Source: Melastoma dodecandrum
Lineage: Eukaryota; Streptophyta; Magnoliopsida; Myrtales; Melastomataceae
Length of the DNA stretch: 64,000 bases
Direction of reading: 5' to 3'
NCBI GenBank assembly: GCA_029817715.1
Contig: JARUPY010000271.1
Coordinates: 1,860,001-1,924,000, forward strand
Shown: positions 23,510 to 34,700 of the stretch, piece after piece
Layout of the letters: every line of letters starts with the position of its first letter
Numbering within the stretch: position 1 is the first letter of the stretch
Translations under genes and position numbers: made by a program
Notes under the pieces: model-generated
Told to the model about the DNA's origin: nothing
What the model saw: the letters and a program-made list of their open reading frames with translations, nothing else
Databases searched by the model: none

Positions 23510-23540
23510 GGAGGTGGTGGTGGTGGTGGTGGTGGTGGTG
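23510..23540. repeat. GGT trinucleotide microsatellite
   Basis: About nine GGT/GTG units in tandem. The apparent poly-Val ORF across it is a consequence of the repeat. Confidence 0.85.
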
Positions 23541-24109
23541 CTGTCCACATCCCTACCAGGCACCACTAACCCACCAGCGCATCCCATTTTAACGAGTTTA
23601 TCATGAAGTTGTAATCTCGCCCGGTGCTAATCTAACCCTCCCCCCCCCCCCACTCAACCAAAGTATAAGACTTTCTTATTTTAGGACATCTCCGCACCAC
23701 GTAGCTGAGCTGCAATTTATTTATTTTTTGGTCTGAAGACCAATATTACAAATGCTTCTACCGGCGTCCACAACTTTGAAGCACAACAAACTCAAGGGAT
23801 AAAGAGGGTCGTAGTGATCGGCTCCCAAGTTCATCATCGGCAGCTTCCCCGAACAACACGTCCATTCCCGGAAGCCAGGCTGCAACCACGGCACCCATCA
23901 CGTTAACACACATCATCAAGCAGGTTGTTGTGGCCGTGAATCATTGGGATCCCGAGCCTGGTGGACAACGAACCATTCAAATCCACTCAAATTAGTGTTG
24001 ATAATGTTAAGTTTAGACACCAACTGGTTCGGATCTCGGAGATTTTTCTATTACTCCCTTATGATCATTTTGAAATGCATACATGTTAATACATGTTGTT
24101 ACATCAGAC

Positions 24110-24430
24110 TCCAAAACGCGCCTCCAAGTGAGGGGCGAATTTCGCCAAGTGTTGTAGAGGCAGGTTTCCGCCCCCTGTGTATTGGCCGGAGGGGCGGATT
24201 TTCAAAACCCGTCCCTTTTGTATTCCCACGAGGGGACACCAATACTTGAAGAATATTCTTCAAGTGCTGGAGGGGCGGGTTTTCTCGAGGGTGTGGTTTC
24301 AAAACGCGCCCTCATGCTTGTACCCGGATGCCGCATAGGGGCAGAGTTTTGAAAACCCGCCCCTTCCTATCTACACGGAGGGCGCGTTTTGAAATCGCAC
24401 TCTCTTTATAAATTGAAAACGCACCCATTC
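24110..24430. repeat. Degenerate array of GC-rich palindromic modules
   Basis: At least five related modules alternate in orientation. Examples are CCAAAACGCGCCTCC, GGAGGGGCGGATTTTC-AAAACCCGTCCC, GGAGGGGCGGGTTTTC, TTCAAAACGCGCCCTC, GGGGCAGAGTTTTGAAAACCCGCCCC and GGAGGGCGCGTTTTGAAA. The core pairs GGGGCG(G)GTTTT with AAAAC(C)CGCCCC. It is non-coding and sits in otherwise AT-rich DNA. Origin is unknown. Confidence 0.7.
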
Positions 24431-25238
24431 GACGGTAAAACCGTATTTTACGAAACTGTGACCGTATTTCGTACTTTTTTTAAAAACTAACCGTATTTCC
24501 GTACAAAACTCCTTTTTGTCCCTTCGAAGTCAGGAGGTCGATCCTTTCGAGATCTTAGGCGACGCCGCCGAAATGGGGAAGGTGTCAAAACAAACAACAC
24601 CATGGAAATATTCGACGCTAGGTGGCTGTCCGTAACAAGCAAGTTTGCTGAGAGGTTTGTTTGGAAATAATATTCTACTAAAAAATAAATTACAAAATAG
24701 AGCAATAATTTTTAAAATTCATCACATTAAGTAAAGATTTAAAGAAGACGATATTTAAAACAACAAATAATAAATTAAAAGTATTATTCTACTAATTTAA
24801 AAATTACTTCTCTATTTTATGAAATAATTGTTCGCCTAGTCTTATTTTGAAATGTAACTCACTGTTCTTCTTACACGCCAACTGAAGTCAAATCGACAGA
24901 CCAAAAGATCAGAGACGTCTGCATGGGGGGATCATATTTGGCGCTCTTTGGAAGTTCATGGTTTCCGGGTGTTCTTTTTCGTTTTTTTTTTTAACTTTAC
25001 ATGAATACACGACTGAAGCACATTTGCATCTTCATCGCTGGCTAAAATAAAGAACACAAAAATTCAGGGGCACGAAAAAAACAACAAGAACAAACGAATA
25101 CAAAGGGCACATAACAAACTGAGAAGGATGAACACATCAACACAGACACCAGCATATGCATAGAGCACGATGTCACCAGGATGGTTGAATTAGGGGTTTC
25201 CATCCCATGAACTCGTCCCTGCAAGATGGCCGATGCCT

Positions 25239-27998
25239 TTATGCAACCACAGGAGGTTCCTGTACAATTTGGACAAGATTATTACGCTAGATGGTGACAG
25301 AACAATGTGATCATTTATCATTTCGAGCAGAAATTGGTATTTTCCCCAAGTTAACATCAACAATGACACCGTGAGAACACAGTAAACATCAATTCTCATG
25401 GTAACAATAATTATGTGATGCTGAGAGAGGAAGAAGATAAGCAAACAGATGTAACATTACAGTAATGCAAAACAAGATACCAAGAAATGCTTCGGATAGG
25501 CTAACCTTTGCTGTCAAGTTAGAAACAGCAATATGGAACTTTTCTGTTGTCTTCAATCTTGCAGCTTGACTGGTCTTGGACACTTTACTGAATGCGCCAT
25601 TTAGCCAAGTTGTTCCAGCAGTCACATACCTGGCACAGTCGAAGCAGACACATGTGGCAACAACATCTTTAATGGGGAGTGATTCCAACAAAACTCAGTA
25701 GCGTGAACCGGAGAATAAACAAAATTGCCTTAAGAAAACAAAGTAATGACCTGCTGGTCTTGACAGCCGAACCGGTGTTATTGATCTTCCTCTCGGCAGC
25801 TAAGATGGCAGCCATTGTCTTATCTGATACTTGAAGCCTCTGATCGACAGACTTCACTTTTTCATTGACTACTGAGATTCCGACGGTCAATTTTTTAGTA
25901 AGCCCCATTCTCCTGTCAAATGAGATAACCTTGGCAGATGCGGTGGCAATCAACTTATGCTTCTCATCAAATGCCTTGGCTTTGTTCATTGCATCCTGCC
26001 CAATAGCAGTACCTTTGGCCAACACACTGGTCACAACATCTTGCGCTTTAGTAACATAAATTTGGCCATTCCCAGGCGAACCACTTTTAGCCTGAAATTA
26101 CAAGATCCTTTAGGCGAAGAATTCAAGCACGAGTGAAACACAATTGAATGAGTAACAGGACTAAGACACTTAGAACACTACAGGAGTTGCCTTATTTAGC
26201 TTTTTTTTTTTTGGGGGGGGGCATTCTTTAATGGTTGTTACTCTATCAATTGTCAATAGTTGGAAAAAGTAATCCAGCAATTGTTTGTTTACTTTGTCTA
26301 AACAAGCTTATAACTTCTGCAAGAGGGCTTAAATTACCTCGGCATTGTTGGAGATGCTTTCTGGTGGAACAACACATTCTGAATTATCAAACATCCCCGC
26401 TAGCTGCATTAAAAGCACTCGACATAAGATGTAGGGAACGAGAAAGCTTCAAAAAGAGGGATGCTGAAAGAACTTACCTGAATTCCGCATGATGGAACAT
26501 AATTATGCGTAGCAGTTATGCTTACAATGCGATCAACTAAGGTTGCCCCCTGCAGATCAAAGAATGCATACAGACCATTGTCATATTATTAAAGGTCAAA
26601 ATCATGCAAGGCTAGGATAATATCCATGCAATTTTTGTGAGAAATATAACTTTCTCAATTGATTTTCCCCAACTCTTTCAGAGAAATGTCCACATGAAGG
26701 ACAATGTCTAAACATTAAAGTGTCGTTGGCAGTCCAGGAAACAGCGTGGTAGTGAGTTCTCTCAATATCGTCGCTAGGTTTAGTCAGGAAATCCCATATG
26801 CTCTCAATCACATGCATGCACAATAATATCACCACAAATCATTGGTAAGAGGGTAAAAATGATCAGGTCCAGAAGACATAAGTATATAGTTTACTCAATT
26901 AAATTCCCCATGGCGTATATTCTCTTGAACTTCCACTTGACAACAAGTAAGGCATGTGGTACACGGAAAGTTGCTTATCCTTGAGTGTTACAAACTTTAT
27001 TGAATTATATTCAATTAGTTTCAAAAGCTGCCTTCCTGCATAGAACACAAGTTGCTACTTTCCAGAAACTAGACAGTATCATAAAGAACACCTTAGCGAA
27101 CAAGTAGTACACACTTGCACAAAATGAAGGGAAACTAGAGTCTCATTTATAAAAACCAGATGCCTGCAGATCTAACAAATTAAACAGACCAGCCGATGAG
27201 ATGCTTGAATTTTTAAAGAAAATTCAGTTGAACGCAACAATTTTCAAGAGGAGGAACAAGCATTGCATCCAGATGTCAATGAAGAAAAAGACAAATTACT
27301 GAACTAGGATTCGTACCGATAACATCAGCGCGATTTCTAGAGCTTTTGGATCCTTGAAAGTAACAAATGCTATTCTTGACTGCCCACTATCACTGCATCA
27401 AAGCACGTCAGATGCATTAGGGCCCAGATACTTCTCAATAATTTTCTTCTCCTGTACAACTAATCTTTGCCACAAAGAAGGTCCAAACTATGTAAAGTCA
27501 AGAGGCAGTCCAACAATAACTACACATAATCGACTTAAGCTAAAAATATATTCGATATGAACCAAATCACAGCCATTAAGAAACTGCAAACGCTGCACGA
27601 AAAATTCAGGGGCCAAAACCCTAAAAAAAAAAACAAAGACGAAACGTTGGCCTCCTCAAACCAACAACAACGTAAACGACAAAAGGCGACCGCAACTAAA
27701 ACCGAGCAAAACGCAACCAACGGACAGGGGCCAAAAGAGCGTTCACACCGTTGGGACGCACCGTCGGATCTCGACGCGGTCGATTTCTCCGGAGAAGGAG
27801 AAGAACTCGTGGATCTCCCTCTCGGTGGCAAGATCTGACAACTGCCTCACCTCAACCGTCCGCGTCTCCTGTTTAACGACAACAACAACAACAAACACCA
27901 CACAACCTGAACCAAAGCAAGCACTCAAACGAGGAGCACCTCCAACGGCGAAAATCATGGAGTCCGAACAACCGGAGGCGAATCGAAGATACCTGCAT
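25239..27998 (-). CDS. RRM protein, binding partner of ACD11 family (BPA1-like)
   Basis: A plant RRM protein related to BPA1/BPL, which bind the ceramide-1-phosphate transfer protein ACD11 and restrain defence-linked cell death. The role here is inferred from family. Eight minus-strand coding exons in order: 27993-27998, 27762-27868, 27317-27392, 26478-26549, 26338-26403, 25751-26091, 25506-25629 and 25239-25259, about 270 residues. The first coding exon holds only ATGCAG. It then reads ETRTVEVRQLSDLATEREIH, a single RRM with EIHEFFSFSGEIDRVEI and SRIAFVTFKDPKALEIAL. The C-terminal half is helical and repeats a VxxAKGTAIGQDAMNKAKAF / VNEKVKSVDQRLQVSDKT pattern. It ends NLTAK, then EPPVVA. The 21-base last exon is the least certain junction. 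No frame breaks. Confidence 0.88.
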
Positions 27999-28487
27999 TG
28001 CTCCTCCTTACTCGAGATTTCTAGAGATTCTTGCGGGCGGAATCAGTTCCTCAGCTGCCAGCATGAAGAGGTGAAGAAAGGGGCGAGGGAGGGAAAGAAT
28101 AATGATTGGGTCGTCGTTATGTTGATCTGTTTTCATAAAAAGTGAGAAGCCTTCCATTTTCCCCATTTTCCACTTCACTTTCGGTTCATTAAAGGCCACA
28201 CTGTGTATGTAATAATCAGAGTTTTGTTCATTAAGGACGTCTTTTTATTCGTATTAGTAAGATCACGATAGAGTCCCTTTTCCTTTTATGTTATTAAACA
28301 AGCGACACGTATGAGACCCTCGTTCAAATCTTGCTGATCAGATCCTGGAAAGTCAAACGGAGATTACCCGTTCTGGGGGACCAACCTTTTTTAGGGGGTT
28401 TTTGAACAGAACTTCGATAGGCGAGAGGTGGTTGCACCGATTTTTGTCATCGTGCATCGGCCCAAGAGTCCATCTGTCGGCTGGAGT
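27999..28487. other. Upstream region of the BPA1-like gene
   Basis: Likely promoter and 5' UTR for the minus-strand gene. No coding sequence supported. Confidence 0.4.
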
Positions 28488-28960
28488 CAAAGATTTAGCC
28501 AAATAATGCATTAAAGAAAATAATTCGTGAACTAACCCACATAAATCGGCCTAGGTCGACTTCGGTTCACAAGAAAATCGGCCTTTGTAAGGCCGACTTC
28601 GGATTTGGCGAACGAAGGGAGGGACGGACGCATTAAGGAAGTCGGCCTTTGTATGACCGACTTTGGTCTTGGTGAATGGAAGTCGGCCTTACAAAGGCCG
28701 ACTTCCTCGTGTTAATCTTTTTTTTTTGCCTTCGAATTAAAAAAAAAAGGCCGACTTCCTTTTAATTTTTTTTTTTTTTGCTTTTGAATTTAAAAAAAAA
28801 CTGAGGAAGTCGGTCTTTGTAAGGCCGACTTTCCTCGTGTGAATGACAATTAGAATTTTTTTTTTACTAAGTGTAGAGAAGTCGGCCTTACAAAGGCCGA
28901 CTTAGGTGGGTTAGTTCGCGAATTATTTTTCTTAATGCGTCATTTGGCGAAATATTTTGC
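28488..28960. mobile_element. Fold-back element built from repeated palindromic modules
   Basis: The ends are inverted copies: GCCAAATAATGCATTAAAG...AATAATTCGTGAACTAACCCAC on the left pairs with GTGGGTTAGTTCGCGAATTATT...CTTAATGCGTCATTTGGC on the right. Between them at least five modules of the form GAAGTCGGCCTT(A/T)(C/G)-AAAGGCCGACTTC recur at about 28572, 28640, 28679, 28805 and 28880, separated by A/T-runs. Each module is itself a near-perfect palindrome, so either strand can form a chain of hairpins. No ORF and no clear target duplication. Exact edges are approximate. Confidence 0.75.
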
Positions 28961-29357
28961 CAAATGACGTCATTAAGGAACAAAACTCGTAATAATCATA
29001 TCTTTTTTCTTTCGTTTTGGTTCGCTCAGGTGTTGGAGGGTTGGTGATTTAGTCTAAAGCTGCCATTAGGTTAGGAGGAGGTTTCGATATTTATTTTAAG
29101 AGAACAAATCTCGGAGGGTTTCATCAAAAGTTATCGCGCCCAACTGGAAGCTTGGACCATACTTTTCCCAGTCATGGTCTACGAGGAATCCCTTAACTCC
29201 TCTTTCCCTCCTACGGATAATTTGTCTAGCCTATCAACGGAAATTCAAGAGGTAGCTCGATAAAGATATCGAAGCCGTCCCATGCTTTCCAGAGAGTTAA
29301 GCTTAAACGTCTCCAGTCCGGCCGATTTTGACAATTACACGGACTACGGTGAGTCCA
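28961..29357. other. Region between the fold-back element and the annexin relic
   Basis: No annexin homology and no other coding sequence recognised. It may hold decayed upstream exons of the relic. Confidence 0.35.
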
Positions 29358-30499
29358 GGATTAAGTGTTTCTGCGTGTGAAGTGGAGCAGATCCTGGTGG
29401 CTTCACACAGTGCACACCAAATGGAGGTGGGTCAGCACATAGCCAAGTGCTACGCGCGGAGGTTGAACGGGACAGGGGAGGGGAGTTCTTCTTGATCCAT
29501 CGACGAGGGAGTCGTGCTGGAGATAATCGGCAAGAGGAGCATCCCGCAGCTCAAGCTCACGTTCCTCAGCTACAAACAAATCTACGGACACATTTACTCC
29601 AAGGTATTATCTCATCCCATCCACGCGATCCGACAATACAATACAGTCTGATTAAAATCATATCCTTTCGACAGTGGCTGGAGGGGAGAAGTGTTGGAAT
29701 TTTTCTTATTTGTGCGGTCATTAATTGTATAGTTTTATATTACATTTATCTTATTTTATTAAAGTATATTTATAAAATAAATTGTGACCTAAGACATTGA
29801 AATTCCACTAAAATATCGTGATCGCTAAAGCTATCGGGCTATGCACATTTTGTTTATTTGTTGTGGTTTACGACTGGATGTAGGCTATTTTATATGCCAT
29901 GGTTTGTTGATGGATAAGACCATAATTTATATAGATTATAGTTATTTATGACTAGCTCATTTTTCTTTTTGGCTTGCCACCTTTGTCAAAAAGTTGAATT
30001 TTATTTATTAAATGACAAAATTGACTTTTTATAACGAATGTCAGTTTTTTTTTTCTCCTTCAATGGGGTAGCCGTACGAAAAGAAAAAGATGAAGAAGAT
30101 TTATAAGCTCAGGCTTTCTTGAACACTTTCTTTTGTGATTTATGTGATTGTGTGACTTCATCACAAGAAGCGGGAGTTCGAGGACGTGCTTTGCATAGTC
30201 GTCAAGTGCGTGTTAAGCCCCTCCCAGTACTATGCTAAGTTACTGTACACCAGCATTAAAGAGAATCCGACGACGGAACATGGCCGGAAGAAAGTGGTGA
30301 GAGTTCTGACGAGTAGGGCAGGGGTTGACCTAGACGAAATTAAGGCACATTCAGGAGAAGACACAAGATGGAGGAGCTAAAGGACGCAATTCGACATAAC
30401 ATCGAACCGAAAGAGTACAGAAAATTCCTAATCAAATTAGCAGAAGCGAAGAATCAACTTCCATTGCAGAACAACCCAGACCACTTTATTAATTTATGA
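29358..30499 (+). pseudogene. Annexin-like gene relic (two 3' exons, stop codon and frameshift)
   Basis: Exon A (about 29358-29603) reads SACEVEQILVASHSAHQMEV, then QHIAKCYARRLNGTGEGSSS and, after an in-frame TGA at 29493-29495, DEGVVLEIIGKRSIPQLKLT. This is an annexin repeat. It ends at AAG|GTATTA. Exon B (30168-30499) opens KREFEDVLCIVVKCVLSPSQ, then YYAKLLYTSIKE and RVLTSRAGVDLDEIKAH, a second annexin repeat. At about 30350 one base appears lost. In the next frame the expected end follows (MEELKDAIRHNIEPKEYRKF, then LIKLAEAKNQL). The N-terminal half was not found. The stop, the shift and the missing 5' half favour a pseudogene over sequencing error. Functional annexins bind membrane phospholipid through calcium. 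Confidence 0.72.
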
Positions 30500-31742
30500 C
30501 ACATAATATTACTGTAATCTCATTTCGAGTTAATGTGGCATGCATAAGAAGTTAAATTATTTTTACACTAGCAAATACGTGACAAACGCTTGCCATCCAT
30601 CGTTTTTCCTGGGTCGGGTTAAATGAACGAATTGGGCCAAAATCGAAAACCCTAATTCTGCCTTCTCCGTCCTCCCGGCCCCAAAAATCATTTTGTTTTT
30701 TTTTTAATAAATTTTGTTTGAAAACAGATACGTACAATATAATTTTGCTGTAACCTGAAGAATGTTTCAAAAGTTAGTAGAAAAAAATTAGTAAAGAATA
30801 GGATAAAAAGTTTCAAAATTCATTAAATACGATCTCGAAATTGAATTTATAGAATTCAACATTGTCCAAGAAGAAGTCAAACTTAAAACAACGAGTTCTT
30901 AAGAACGTATTTGGTTTAATAAAATTTTCATCTCATTTCATTTTTATGAAATTAAAAAGTTTTCAAAATTTTCATTCTTACCTTTTCAAAAACAAAAAAC
31001 TCGTTTGGTGAAGTAAAATTGAAAATTGAAACGCATTAAGTATAATAATTATAGTGGTGTAAAATTTAAAAAATAGAAGTACAAATAAAAAGTGGAAAAG
31101 TCCCGTAAGGAAGCTTTCTCATCGCTATGTTGGCGTAGGATAGAAAACTTAGAGCCGTTTTCACTTTTAAGAATAAAAGTATGAAAACTAAAATCTCATT
31201 TCTATCTTTTCAGTTTTCATTTTTTATATTTTTCTTTAAGCAAACAGCTTTTTCCTTCTTTTCGTCGAAATAAAAAACTGAAATAAAAAAACTTATCACG
31301 TACCAAACATGCACTAAGCAACAAGAAAATTGCTATTTGAAGTAGCGAGTTTGCACAAAATAGATGTTTCTCTTCCAAAATTTAACAAAGTGTGAAATTT
31401 AATATTTTTGTGAGAAATCGTTATTTAAAGTAGTGAGTTGCTTAAATCTTAAGGAGTCGTTATTTGAACTAACAATTAATTTTTGTAAAAATAAAGGGAC
31501 AAATAATGAGTAAATAAAATTAAAAAATATATAAAACTTATATTTTTTATTAAAGAGTTAAATAAAAATATAAGTTTTATTTTTTTTCGGTTGTCCCTTT
31601 TTACTCGATATTTTGCCCATACAGTATAGTTTGGGTGCAAAGGTCAAAAGTTTACACCTTTACCCTTCCACGCAAGGCATTCCCCGTCAAATGCGCGACC
31701 GCTTCTCGAGAAGGGAATCCAATTTGGTCCAGTACAGCCCCA
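30500..31742. other. AT-rich intergenic DNA upstream of the hnRNP-like gene
   Basis: Mostly AT-rich. Near 30633-30656 a TGGGCC box is followed by AAAACCCTAATT, like a plant promoter or 5' leader. Between 31330 and 31460 a phrase like GTTATTTGAAGTAGCGAG occurs three times in degenerate form. No coding exon was seen until 31743. Confidence 0.45.
30630..30660 (+). promoter_or_regulatory. Site II (TGGGCC) plus telo-box (AAACCCTAA)
   Basis: TGGGCC at about 30633-30638 and AAAACCCTAATT starting about 30646 form a pair common in promoters of plant housekeeping and RNA-processing genes. It could mark the transcription start of the hnRNP-like gene about 1.1 kb downstream if a 5' UTR intron exists. 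That link is inference. Confidence 0.35.
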
Positions 31743-34700
31743 ATGCCTCCCAAGAGAACCTGTGCCGCGGGCCCGCGACCGTTTCGTCGGTCTGTGAGGA
31801 ATACGGCAGCTACCGCCACCCCCTTCCCGCCCTCCACCAGCCCTAAAACGCCGGAGCTAGCCGTGGCCGACCGCAAGTCGTATTCCGTGACCGGTTTTGA
31901 CGCGGGGGATTCTTCCGTGGAGCCGTCCCCTTGTTCGTTGATCCAAGAGAGTTGTAGGGATGGCCCGGAAGTTAAGGAAGCGGGGCTTGAGGAGTTGGAT
32001 CCGGGTTTTGGCGGTGGGGATCTCGGAGGAAGGGGGACCGATGTTGTGGCAGACAGAGTTGGGGGTTGTAGTGTTGAGGGGCGTGTTTCGGTAGTGGAAG
32101 AGAAAGGCGAGGGGAGTGGTGTCCGGAGGAAGAGGATAGTGAGGAGGATAGTTAAGGTGGTAAAGGTTGTGAAGAAGAGAGTTCCTAAGAAGGAGGTTGT
32201 TGAAGGGCGAGGCGAGGGTCGTGATGGTGCAGAGTCGAGGAAAGAGGGTGGTAAGTTTTCTGAGGCCGTCTCAGTAGCTCAGAATGGGAATGATTGTGTT
32301 GCAATGGAAGTAGGCTGTGATAATGGTGGGAGAGTGGTTAATAGCAATGTATGCGCTGATCTATCAGTTAGGGTGGAAGGCTTGATCAGTGGGGATTTTA
32401 ATGAAGGAGATGCGAAGGACAGCGGTGGGTATGTGGATTCCAGTTTTCGGGCTTATGAAAATGTGAATGCTGATATTGGTGTAGCAAGTGCTGGTCTACC
32501 TGTTGGATTTGAAAATTCAATTCATGGAAAAGATTATGAAGGAGATGTGAAGGAAGTTGCCGTTGAAGAGGATCATGGTAGGGATGACAGGCAAAGGATT
32601 GAATCGGGTAATGTAGTTTCTCTGGAAGGCATGAATAAAGATGCAGTAATTGCTGGTAGTGATAGATTTAAGTGTAGTGACAATGTGATTTCTAGCGCCA
32701 GTTCCGTAGAGGAAGCTGATGGGGATACTGCAGGCTCTAGTATCGGTTCAAAGGATAAAATTAATGAGACTGAGGGAGGATTACTCTGGACAGGAGAGAT
32801 GGAAGCTCTTGAAAGGAAAAGGAGGAGAAAGACGGAAATCTTCATTGGTGGGTTGGCTAAAGATGCTTCAGAGAATGATGTGTGGAAAGTTTTCGAGGAA
32901 GTGGGTGAAGTTGTGGATGTTAGGATAGTGAAACACAACGAAACAGGGAAAAGTAAGGGATATGCATTTCTGAGGTATGCAGCGGCTGCTGATGCTAAGA
33001 AGGCATTGGAGAAGTTTCACAAAGTCGAAGTAAGCATTTGTGTGAAGAATTTGTTTTCTCATTCAAACTATATCAAACTATCTCGAGTTGTTATCTTTTT
33101 CGTTTGAAGCTACATTCGATAGGTTTATATATAGGCGTGTATGGGGCAGCTTTCTTTGTAATTATCCATTTGTTACCTGCAGTTTCTTATGATATCTGAT
33201 ATATAAACTATATTTGCATTTTTGCCTTATCATCAGTTTTGGCCTTTAGCAGAAGGCTGTGCTTCATAAGCTTTTCTAGCCAAATGTTCCTCCTTTTCCA
33301 TTGTGCTTTTGGTGAAAATGCAGATATGTGGCAAAGAATGTGGGACTAGACCTGTTGAAGGCAACGACACTATTTTTCTGGGTAATATCAACAAGCAGTG
33401 GAAAGAAGTAGATGTAAGTGCCTTTGGCAGTAGATACTGTCTAGTTTATTCGAGAATTAAGGTCATGTGGATCGATCTGTGTTACTGCGACAGGTGATAA
33501 AGCTTTTAGATGGTATTGGAGTGCACAAGATTGATACTGTGACAGTGATGACACACCCAAATATTGCTGATCAGAATCGGGGATTTGCATTTGTGGAACT
33601 TGAAAGCAATAAAGATGCTGATGTCGCGTTCAAGAAACTACAAAAACAAGACAAATTGGGCAAGCTCGGAGGAATAAAAGTTGCTTGGGCCAGACCATTG
33701 AATGAACCAGATGAGGAAGAGATGCAGAAGGTCTACATTTTTTGTAATCTTAGTAATTATTGAGTTTCCAGGTTACTACCAGAAACTTAGTTTATTGTCA
33801 ATATAATATCATTGTTAATGAGTTCTTGCTTTGATTTCTTCAGGTTAAATCCGTTTATGCAGAGTTTATTCCATCATCTTGGAACGAAGGGAGAGTGAGA
33901 GAATATTTTAAGAAGTTTGGGGAGATTGAGAAAGTTACTTTATCCCGAAATATGCCTTCATCCAAGAGGAAGGACTTTGCGTTTGTCAATTTTAGAGACC
34001 GTGAAGCTGCTGTTTCATGTATTCAGTCGTTAAAAAATGAGCTAGTGCGAGATGGATCAGAGGTGAGCACTTTGTGTGAGTTCCCGTCAAGTTCTTGCAC
34101 TTCATGTGATCGTTTACTCTCCTATGTTTATGTTATTTCATAAATGTGAAGGTCAATTTGAAGGTTTCTCTAGCCAGACCTGTCCCTAAGAGCTCATTGA
34201 TGAAGAAAGCTTCATATACTGTCTCTAAGTCTAAACCTGCTGCAAGGGAGACTCCAAAGCCTTCCCAAAGTAAGTTTCTCATTCAACAGCTGGCAATGTC
34301 CTTGTTCATTATTTCAGGGGATGGGAAAGTTTAGGATATCTTTATCTGCATCTTCTGAAAATGGCGGAGTACCTTGATAGCTATTCTTTAAAAAATATCT
34401 GACATGATGAAAGCTTGTCTCTGCTGGCATGAAAACCAAAATGGGAAGGGAAGATGGACAAATTTCCTAAAATGTGTAGTAGATAGATAATCCTGGCTCT
34501 GGCTGCTGTCCTTTGTCTAGATATCAAAATTAGATAAAAATGGCGATGCACCCAGGATAAATTGAAATTCATAAAATGACTTCTATGCAGTCATCAGAAG
34601 TTTTTCCCTACTTCATTGTTGATCTCGGATATTTGCTTCAGGGATGAAGGCCAACCATCGTATTAATGAGGGACGCCCTGCTACTAGTACTAATTATTTG

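Larger units (their letters stand above)
22905..25238. other. Intergenic region between SYP132 and the RRM gene
   Basis: Holds the promoter of SYP132 on its left side, several microsatellites, and the GC-rich palindromic module array at 24110-24430 (separate entry). ORFs here, including 22726-23163 on the minus strand, are low-complexity or overlap the SYP132 leader and are not supported. Confidence 0.45.

Noticed and set aside
23421..23606. Plus-strand ORF with poly-Val
   Set aside because: Created by the GGT microsatellite.
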